Below, in pieces: positions 41,448-48,082 of a stretch of 64,000 nt of DNA. The notes beneath the pieces were generated by a model. The model was not told where the DNA came from. It saw only the letters and a list, made by a program, of their open reading frames with translations, and ran no database searches. Within the stretch, counting starts at the first letter, position 1. The number at the start of each line of letters is the position of its first letter. Made by a program: the position numbers and the translations under genes. The stretch is from Verrucomicrobiota bacterium (GTDB taxonomy: Bacteria; Verrucomicrobiota; Verrucomicrobiia; Limisphaerales; JAEYXS01), in assembly GCA_023431185.1 (NCBI GenBank), contig JAEYXS010000037.1, positions 1 to 64,000 on the forward strand, read 5' to 3'.

Positions 41448-43211
41448 CTATTCTTTCTTCTTCTTGCCGCCTTTGGCTTTCGGGGCGGCGGCGGCAGTTT
41501 CACCATAAGCGGGGGTGGAGTTCCAAGGCAAAACCATCGCGCGGTGAGCCCAGGTTTCCCATTGGGCGATCATCTGCTTGGCGCGGGCTGGTTCTTGCTC
41601 GATGAGGTTCTTGGTCTCGGTGCGGTCGGCGGTCATGTCGTAGAGTTCCCAAGCGCCTGCGGGGCCTTTGGCGACGAGTTTCCATTGGCCATCACGCACG
41701 GCGCGATTGCCTTCGTGCTCGAAGTAGATGGGTTGGGTGCGTTGCAATGATTTGCCCGCGAAGGTCGGAGTGAGGCTGATGCCTTCCAAGGGCGTGAGTT
41801 TCTGGCCTTTGAATTCAGCGGGATATTTTGCTCCGGCGAGTTCCACGCAGGTGGCCATGATGTCGATGAGGTGGGCGGGTGAGGTGACGAGCTGGTTCGC
41901 TTGCTTGCCGGTGATGCCTTTGGGCCAATGGGCGATGAGCGGGGTGCTGATGCCGCCTTCGTGCTGCCAGTGTTTGTATTCGCGGAAGGGTGTGTTGCTG
42001 ACATTCGCCCAGCCGCGACCGTAGCCGATGTAGGTGTCCGCGCCGCCGGGCATCACGCCGTAACCTTGGCGCACGGGATAGCCATCGCGCGTTTGCTTGG
42101 GGATCATGTCGGGTTGCAGATCGGTGGCGGCCATGGGCGGGAGCGTGGGTTTGTCAGCGCGTTGAGGGACGGTAGGCTTGGCAGCACGGCCCATGAGTTC
42201 GGCGCAACCGCCGTTGTCCTGGAGGAAGAAGATGAGCGTGTTGTCGTAGATGCCCTGGCGCTTGAGTTCGGCGATGACGCGGCCGATGCCTTGGTCCATG
42301 TTATCGACCATGGCGGCGTAAACTTCCATGCAGCGGATCTCGAAGGCTTTGTCTTTCACGTCGCTCCATTCATCGGATTGCGGAGTGAGCGCCCACTGCT
42401 TATCGATGAGGCCGAGCTGTTTCAGTTTTTCCCAACGGGCGGCGCGGATCGGTTCGAAGCCTGCGTCATACTTGCCTTTGTATTTGGCGATGTCGGATTC
42501 CTTCGCGTGCATGGGCCAGTGGGCGGCGGTGTGGGCCATATACAGGAAGAAGGGTTCGCCTTTGTGCTGCTTCGCATGATCGGCGATGAAGCGGGTGGCG
42601 TGGTCGTTGATGGCGTCCGTGTAGAAATATTCTTTCGGCTGATACTCTTTGTCCGCGTAGGGGGAGATAAGTTCGTTGTCGCGCGTGAGGGAGTTGGGAT
42701 CGTAGAAGCTGCCCGCGCCGTGGATAGTGCCGTAGAAGCGGTCGAATCCGCGTTGCAGCGGCCAGTTGTGTTTGCTGGGGTTCGGCTTGGTGGCTTCGTT
42801 CGGCGTGACATGCCATTTGCCGGTCATGTAGGTGCGATAACCGGCGGGCTTCAAGGCCTGGGCGATGGTGAGGCAGTTTTGATTCAGATCACCGGCATAA
42901 CCGGGGCCGGGCTTGTTCTTAGAATCCACCATGTGACCGATGCCCGCCTGATGCGGATAAAGACCTGTGAGGAGCGAGGCGCGAGTGGGACAGCAGCGGC
43001 CGGTGTTGTAGAACTGGGTGAAGCGCACGCCGCCTTTGGCAAGGGAATCGAGATTGGGTGTGTTGATCTCGCTGCCGTAACAGCCGAGGTCGGAGAAACC
43101 CATGTCATCGGACATGATGAGGATGATGTTGGGGCGCGGTGCGGCGGCTTGGGCTGAAATGCCAAAGGCGAATGACAACAGGGCCGCGAGCAGGGCAGCG
43201 AAGGGTTTCAT
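41448..43211 (-). CDS. Secreted S1-family sulfatase, arylsulfatase-like (island member 13)
   Basis: Sulfatase of 587 residues, longer than most of the others, as in Pseudomonas-type arylsulfatases. A signal peptide covers residues 1-23. The core has PNIILIMSDDMGFSDLGCYG (Asp35/Asp36), the formylglycine site CCPTR (Cys73, with a second cysteine next to it), ASLLTGLYPHQAGIGHM, then KWHVTPNEATKP. The metal segment is FFLQDNGGCAELMG. The last residues are a lysine tail (PKAKGGKKKKE). It is the first gene of a minus-strand operon with the beta-rich protein, and a leaderless-type promoter is seen upstream. Confidence 0.94.
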   Translation of the reverse strand: MKPFAALLAALLSFAFGISAQAAAPRPNIILIMSDDMGFSDLGCYGSEINTPNLDSLAKGGVRFTQFYNTGRCCPTRASLLTGLYPHQAGIGHMVDSKNKPGPGYAGDLNQNCLTIAQALKPAGYRTYMTGKWHVTPNEATKPNPSKHNWPLQRGFDRFYGTIHGAGSFYDPNSLTRDNELISPYADKEYQPKEYFYTDAINDHATRFIADHAKQHKGEPFFLYMAHTAAHWPMHAKESDIAKYKGKYDAGFEPIRAARWEKLKQLGLIDKQWALTPQSDEWSDVKDKAFEIRCMEVYAAMVDNMDQGIGRVIAELKRQGIYDNTLIFFLQDNGGCAELMGRAAKPTVPQRADKPTLPPMAATDLQPDMIPKQTRDGYPVRQGYGVMPGGADTYIGYGRGWANVSNTPFREYKHWQHEGGISTPLIAHWPKGITGKQANQLVTSPAHLIDIMATCVELAGAKYPAEFKGQKLTPLEGISLTPTFAGKSLQRTQPIYFEHEGNRAVRDGQWKLVAKGPAGAWELYDMTADRTETKNLIEQEPARAKQMIAQWETWAHRAMVLPWNSTPAYGETAAAAPKAKGGKKKKE

Positions 43212-43217
43212 GGGAGC

Positions 43218-43245
43218 AGTTTAGACGAATTACGATTTTGGGCAA
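43218..43245 (-). promoter_or_regulatory. Promoter-like element, leaderless layout (sulfatase 13)
   Basis: On the minus strand TTGCCC, 16 bases, TAAACT, six bases (GCTCCC), ATG at 43211. The -35-like hexamer and spacing are identical to those of sulfatase 4, although the genes lie at opposite ends of the array and on opposite strands. Confidence 0.5.
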
Positions 43246-43264
43246 TAAGGCGGATGGGCACGGG

Positions 43265-43281
43265 CCTTGGGGAAATGCACC
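43265..43281 (+). repeat. Dispersed repeat, 17 bases exact (second copy)
   Basis: CCTTGGGGAAATGCACC, identical to the minus-strand copy at 28153-28169. It is directly followed by the AATGACGAA-type repeat. Confidence 0.6.
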
Positions 43282-43287
43282 CTTTGG

Positions 43288-43332
43288 AATGACCAATGAC
43301 GAAATCCGAATGACGAAGGAATGAGCAATGAC
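43288..43332 (+). repeat. AATGACGAA-type dispersed repeat, copy 2
   Basis: A run of near-identical units (AATGACC, AATGACGAA, CCGAATGACGAAGG, AATGAGC, AATGAC). It shares a long stretch with 37030-37070. It lies in the 241-base gap upstream of sulfatase 13, which otherwise holds only the promoter-like element. Confidence 0.55.
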
Positions 43333-43452
43333 AAAGCTCCAAAGGGAAGGTTTGTGGGAGGCTTGACGTGGTTTTGGGATGAGGGGAAGCTATCTGAAAG
43401 AGACACAGGAGCAAAATTGTACAGTTGAAGTTGATGTTACAAAGTTGCAAAC

Positions 43453-43677
43453 GTGAAAAATTCACCGGAAAATAAAAAAAGGCCAGGCGTTATAATATCC
43501 TACATTTGTATTTCCGTCCTTTTGGTCGCTTTGCCTAGTTTTTTGTATTTCTTTTTAGTGAGGAAATCTACTTTTGGTGTGTCACTAGTATGCGGTGTGT
43601 TGATTGGTTTTGCTGCTTGGTCTTGCCTTGATTTCGTTTTCGGTTTGTTTGCGGCGGTAAGGCGAAAATGGAAGTGA
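43453..43677 (+). CDS. Small two-helix membrane protein, hypothetical
   Basis: A 74-residue product from a GTG start at 43453. The protein has a charged N-terminus (KNSPENKKRPG), two hydrophobic segments (ISYICISVLLVALPSFLYFFL, about residues 15-36, and VSLVCGVLIGFAAWSC, about 43-63) and a basic end RRKWK. The sequence is visibly richer in A and T than its neighbours and uses AAA, TTT and TTG codons heavily. That suggests acquisition from elsewhere or weak selection. No family is recognised and there is no good ribosome site, so it may be a decayed or spurious gene; the clean two-helix topology argues for it being real. Confidence 0.45.
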   Translation: MKNSPENKKRPGVIISYICISVLLVALPSFLYFFLVRKSTFGVSLVCGVLIGFAAWSCLDFVFGLFAAVRRKWK

Positions 43678-43706
43678 CGCGAATTTCGCTAATGGGCGCG
43701 AATTCT

Positions 43707-45209
43707 TTACTTCGTGTTCTTTAGGTAATCGCAGAGAGCTTTCACGTTCTTGATGAAAGTTTCGGATTGGATGACGCCTTCGGGGGAGGCTTTCTTGTGG
43801 CCTTTCATGGAGCGGGCGTCGATCCAGGCGCCGCGGGGGTCCATGGTGGTGATGATGGTTTTGATTTCGGCGGACGTGGGCTTGGTGCGTTCGTGGGCGG
43901 GGAGTTCGTTGCGCGCGCTGTCGCCGCCGTTTTTGAGACGGTTGTATTCGGCTTCGATGCGGTCGAGCTTGGAGTCGAAGATGAAGCCGTAGTGGTCGGG
44001 GGCTTTGCTGAAATCGTAGGAGAGGTGGTAGACCTTGTCCTGCACGATGAAGCAGAGGGGCTTGTTGGTCTTGAGCTCGTAGAAGCGGGCGAGGCGGCCA
44101 TCGCGCAGGAGTGACTTCTTGAGATAGGGCAGGGCTTTGGCGAAGGGTTCGAGGTATTTGGCGTCGCCAGTCTTGCGGTAGAGCAGGAGGAGGCTTTCGA
44201 GGACGTATTGGGATTCGAGGCCGCTGATGGCGGGGGGCTCGAATTTGCGTTCCCAGACGGGTTGCATCTTCACGTCGTATTGCTGGGCCCAGGCGGGTTG
44301 GGAATCGGGCATCTGGGCGAGGAGGAAGAAATCGCCGGTGCGCTTGGCGGCGGCGAGGTAGCGGTCGTCACCGTAGATCTCGTGGGCGAGAAGCATGGTG
44401 GCGAGGACGTTGCCGGAGATGTTGTCGTTCAGGTGATAGTGGCCGGTCCAGTCGTTCGGCCAGGTGCGGGACCATTGGGCGGGGTAGCTGGCTTTGAGGA
44501 TGGGATATTCTTTCGGGTCGTGGCCTTTGGGCCAGCGATCATAGTTATGGGTCCACGCGCCGATGGGATATTGGGAGAGGAGAATGGATTTCATCGCGTA
44601 GGCGATGGTGTCCTTGAGCGCGGGGTCTTTGAAGCCGGTGACTTTATCGAGGCGCATGAGGAAGCGCAGGGCGGCGGGTGAGGTGTCGTCATCGAGCATC
44701 GTGAGGTTCTTGAGGTCACGACCGGATTTGGGCGGGCGATGGTTGGGGTTATCGCGATAGCCTTCACCGACACGTTTGGTGGGATCGAGTTCCACGCTGT
44801 AGTACCAGCCGCCGGAGAGGCGTTGGCCACGGACGAGGACGTTGCCAGCGGTTTTGGCGGCGTTGAGATATTGCGGATCGCCAGTGACTTCGAAGACATC
44901 GAGCAGGGCCTCGCCGATGGAGGGTGTTCCGGGCGGTTGGACCCAGGAGGAAGTCTTGGAGGTTTCGCCCTCGCCTTCGCTGAGACGCAGATCGCGGCTG
45001 TGTCGCCAGGCGTAGCCGCCGGAGTTGGAGCAGTTCTGGGCGTAAAAGGAGGCGGCTTTTTTCAGGGCGGCTTCGACGGTGGTGCGGGTGGGGGCGTTCG
45101 CGCTGGCAGCTATGCTGGGGAGTGATGGGGCGAAAAGCGTGGCGGTGGCGGTTAGAGATACAAAACGCCGACGGGACAGGGGCTGCGCCTTGGGTATCAT
45201 GGCAGGCAT
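43707..45209 (-). CDS. Tat-exported PL10-like polysaccharide lyase
   Basis: A protein of 500 residues from the ATG at 45209 (ATG at 45200 is an alternative; the frame is open to 45281). The signal contains the twin arginine LSRRRFVSLTATATLFA. The mature part looks like the alpha/alpha-toroid of the pectate lyase family PL10 and relatives: GGYAWRHSRDL, GGWYYSVELDP, LDDDTSPAALRFLMRL, PIGAWTHNYDRWP, AWAQQYDVKMQPVWERKFEPP and a SGLESQYVLESLLLLYRKTG helix pair. The RKFEPPAIS block matches the region of the catalytic arginine in PL10. The substrate, pectin or another uronic-acid polymer, is not certain. It is divergent from the histidine-kinase operon. Confidence 0.7.
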   Translation of the reverse strand: MPAMIPKAQPLSRRRFVSLTATATLFAPSLPSIAASANAPTRTTVEAALKKAASFYAQNCSNSGGYAWRHSRDLRLSEGEGETSKTSSWVQPPGTPSIGEALLDVFEVTGDPQYLNAAKTAGNVLVRGQRLSGGWYYSVELDPTKRVGEGYRDNPNHRPPKSGRDLKNLTMLDDDTSPAALRFLMRLDKVTGFKDPALKDTIAYAMKSILLSQYPIGAWTHNYDRWPKGHDPKEYPILKASYPAQWSRTWPNDWTGHYHLNDNISGNVLATMLLAHEIYGDDRYLAAAKRTGDFFLLAQMPDSQPAWAQQYDVKMQPVWERKFEPPAISGLESQYVLESLLLLYRKTGDAKYLEPFAKALPYLKKSLLRDGRLARFYELKTNKPLCFIVQDKVYHLSYDFSKAPDHYGFIFDSKLDRIEAEYNRLKNGGDSARNELPAHERTKPTSAEIKTIITTMDPRGAWIDARSMKGHKKASPEGVIQSETFIKNVKALCDYLKNTK

Positions 45210-45356
45210 TCTGGTGATTCCGGGAAAAGTGGCAATGGGGAAAAGTAGGGAATAAGAAGTTGTACTGTTTCTGGACATCATGGTTGATGGGTTCTATGAT
45301 CAAGGTCGCAAGCAGAATAGCGGGTGAGGCCTGGCACCTTAGCATGGGAAATGGGT

Positions 45357-47708
45357 ATGGGTGAGTCCGTGGATGATCTGGCCCGAAGGCAAGCGCGTTT
45401 AGCAGCCGAGGCGCTGGCCCGGGATGAGCGGATGTTTTCCGACACGATGGTGGAGAGCATGCCGGGCATCCTGTACTTTTATGACATGGAGGGCCGGTTC
45501 CTGCGCTGGAACAAGAATTTCGAAAAAGTATCCGGCTACAGTGCAGAGGAGATCGCCGGAATGCATCCGTTGGATTTCTTCACCCAAGCAGACAAGGGGT
45601 TGCTGGAGGAGCGGATCGCGGAGGTTTTCGCGAAGGGGGAATCCACAGTGGAGGCTCCTTTTTTGGCGAAGGACGGGCGGACGACACCGTATTTCTTCAC
45701 GGGTCGCAAGGTGGAGTTCGAGGGGCGGCTGTGTCTGGTGGGGGTGGGCATCGATGTTTCCGAGCGCAAGCAGGCAGAAGCGGCCTTGCGCAAGAGCGAG
45801 CATCGTTTCCGCACCACGTTGGATAACATTCTGGAGGGGTGTCAACTGGTCGGGTTTGATGGCCGTTATCTCTATGTCAATGACGCGGCGGTGGGGCATA
45901 ACCGGCGGCCAAAGTCGGATTTGCTCGGGCGGAAGATGACGGAGGTGTGGCCGGGGATCGAGCAGGCGCCGTTTTATGCGTTGATCGAGCGTGCCTTGAA
46001 GGAGCGACTGCCAGGACAAGAAGAGGTGGCGTTCACGTTGGGAGATGGCACGAAGGGGTGGTTCGATCTGCGCGTGCAGCCGGTGGATGAAGGGGTGCTG
46101 CTGCTCTCGGTGGAGAAGACGCAGCAAAAATTGGCGACGGAGCGCCTGATGGCCAGCGAGCAGAAGTATCGCGAGCTGGTGGAGAACGCGAACAGCATCA
46201 TCCTGCGCTGGAATTCCGAGGGGCGCATCACATTGCTGAATGAGTTTGGGCAACGGTTCTTCGGTTACAAGGCGGAGGAGATCTTGGGGCGGCATGTGCT
46301 GGAAACAATCGTGCCTGCGACAGAAAGCAGCGGGCGGGATTTGCAGCGGCTTATGGAACAGATCTGCGCGGATCCGAGGGCGTTCGAGCAGAACATCAAT
46401 GAGAATGTGCGGCGCAGCGGGGAGCATGTCTGGATCTCGTGGACGAACCGCATCGTGCGGGATGACGCGGGCAAGGTGGTGGAGATCCTGAGCATCGGCA
46501 CGGACATCACGGAGCAGAAGCGGGCGAATGAGGCTTTGCGCCAGAGCGAGGAGCAATTCCGGCTGATCATGGAGAACCTGGCGGATCTGGTGGCGGTGGT
46601 GGATCTGCAAGGGCGGCGGCTTTACAACAGTCCTTCCTATCAGGGAATCTTGGGGAACCCGAAGCATCTCCTCGGTTCCTCATCCTTTGAGCAGGTTCAT
46701 CCGGAGGATCAAGGTCGGGTGCGCGCGGCGTTTGAGGACACGGTGCGGACCGGGGTGGGGCACCGGCTGGAGTACCGGCTGCTCGACCAGCATGGGCAAC
46801 CGCGCTATATCGAATCCCAAGGGAGTGTGATCCATGATGTCCAGGGGCGTCCCGCCCAGGTGGTGGTGGTGTCGCGCGATGTCACGGAGCGCAAGCAGGC
46901 GGAGATGGCGTTGCGCGTGTTGAATGAAACGCTGGAGCTGGAGGTGGTCAATCGCACGGCGGACTTGCAGGCGGCGCTGGTCCGGGCCGAAGCGGCGGAC
47001 CGCATCAAGTCGGCGTTTCTGGCGACGATGTCCCACGAGTTGCGCACGCCATTGAATTCGATCATCGGGTTCACGGGCATCATCCTGCAAGGGCTGGCGG
47101 GGCCGTTGAACCCGGAGCAGACGAAGCAACTGGGCATGGTGCGGGGCAGTGCGCGGCATCTGCTGGAGCTGATCAATGACGTGCTGGACATCTCGAAGAT
47201 CGAGGCGGGCCAACTGGAGGTGCGGGCGGAGGCGTTCGATCTGCGGGCCTCGATCGAGCGGGTGGTGGCCTCGGTGAAACCGCTGGCGGACAAGAAGGAG
47301 CTGAGCCTGACGGTCAAGCTGCCGGAGGGATTGGGCGAGATGACGAGCGACCGGCGGCGGGTGGAGCAGGTGCTGATCAACCTGCTGAACAATGCGTTGA
47401 AATTCACGGATCGCGGGGGCGTGACCTTGGTAGTAGAGTTGCTGGCGCAAGCGACCGGGCCGAAGGTGCGGTTCCGGGTCCAGGACACGGGCATGGGCAT
47501 CAAGCCGGAGAATCTGGACGTGTTGTTCCAGCCGTTCCGGCAGATCGATACCGGGTTATCCCGGCAGCATGAGGGCACGGGGCTGGGGCTGGCCATCTGC
47601 CGGCGGTTGGCGGTTTTGCTGGGCGGTGACATCGTGGTCACCAGTGTGTGGCAGCAGGGCAGTGAATTCTCCGTCACGCTGCCTTTGATAAGGGAAACAG
47701 GAACATGA
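45357..47708 (+). CDS. Cytoplasmic multi-PAS sensor histidine kinase
   Basis: A protein of 783 residues from the ATG at 45357, which has GGGAA six bases upstream; in-frame starts exist at 45351 (ATG) and 45324 (GTG). There is no membrane segment. Four PAS domains follow one another at about residues 25-138, 145-260, 265-390 and 398-513, each ending in an ERKQAE/EQKRAN linker. HisKA has FLATMSHELRTPLNSIIGF with phosphoacceptor His560. The HATPase domain has N-box INLLNNALKF, DTGMGIKPEN and GTGLGLAI. It should sense an internal signal and pass phosphate to the response regulator whose start overlaps its stop by four bases. Confidence 0.93.
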   Translation: MGESVDDLARRQARLAAEALARDERMFSDTMVESMPGILYFYDMEGRFLRWNKNFEKVSGYSAEEIAGMHPLDFFTQADKGLLEERIAEVFAKGESTVEAPFLAKDGRTTPYFFTGRKVEFEGRLCLVGVGIDVSERKQAEAALRKSEHRFRTTLDNILEGCQLVGFDGRYLYVNDAAVGHNRRPKSDLLGRKMTEVWPGIEQAPFYALIERALKERLPGQEEVAFTLGDGTKGWFDLRVQPVDEGVLLLSVEKTQQKLATERLMASEQKYRELVENANSIILRWNSEGRITLLNEFGQRFFGYKAEEILGRHVLETIVPATESSGRDLQRLMEQICADPRAFEQNINENVRRSGEHVWISWTNRIVRDDAGKVVEILSIGTDITEQKRANEALRQSEEQFRLIMENLADLVAVVDLQGRRLYNSPSYQGILGNPKHLLGSSSFEQVHPEDQGRVRAAFEDTVRTGVGHRLEYRLLDQHGQPRYIESQGSVIHDVQGRPAQVVVVSRDVTERKQAEMALRVLNETLELEVVNRTADLQAALVRAEAADRIKSAFLATMSHELRTPLNSIIGFTGIILQGLAGPLNPEQTKQLGMVRGSARHLLELINDVLDISKIEAGQLEVRAEAFDLRASIERVVASVKPLADKKELSLTVKLPEGLGEMTSDRRRVEQVLINLLNNALKFTDRGGVTLVVELLAQATGPKVRFRVQDTGMGIKPENLDVLFQPFRQIDTGLSRQHEGTGLGLAICRRLAVLLGGDIVVTSVWQQGSEFSVTLPLIRETGT

Positions 47709-48082
47709 GACGCACCATTCTGCTGATCGAGGACAACGAACAGAACCGTTATCTGGCCACGTTTCTGCTGGAGCAGCACGGCTACCGGGTGCAGTCGGCG
47801 GCGGATGGCGCGCGGGGCATCGAGATGGCGCAAGCATTGCGGCCGGACATGATCCTGCTGGACATCCAACTGCCCACGATGGACGGCTACGCGGTGGCGG
47901 GAGCCTTGCGGGGCATCGAGGAGCTGAAACGGACACCGATCGTCGCGGTCACTTCTTATGCGATGGTGGGTGACCGGGAGAAATCGCTGGCGGCGGGTTG
48001 CACGGGCTACATCGAGAAGCCCATCAATCCGGAGACCTTCGTGAGTGAAATCGAACGCTTCTTTGAAGCGCGCGTCCAATGA
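47705..48082 (+). CDS. Single-domain response regulator (CheY-like)
   Basis: A 125-residue receiver domain with no output domain. Phosphoacceptor Asp53 lies in ILLDIQLPTMDGY; the acidic pair is Glu9/Asp10 (LLIEDNEQNR), the switch residue Thr83 (AVTSYAM) and the conserved lysine Lys105 (YIEKPI). The DNEQNRYLATFLLEQHG start is typical of DivK-like regulators that shuttle phosphate between kinases. The gene overlaps both its neighbours by four bases (ATGA), so the three proteins are made together and probably form one relay. No Hpt protein is seen here. Confidence 0.95.
   Translation: MRRTILLIEDNEQNRYLATFLLEQHGYRVQSAADGARGIEMAQALRPDMILLDIQLPTMDGYAVAGALRGIEELKRTPIVAVTSYAMVGDREKSLAAGCTGYIEKPINPETFVSEIERFFEARVQ

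Noticed and set aside
41901..43157. Plus-strand frame of 418 codons opposite sulfatase 13
   Set aside because: Antisense shadow rich in Gly/Val/Ala. The opposite strand holds all the sulfatase motifs.
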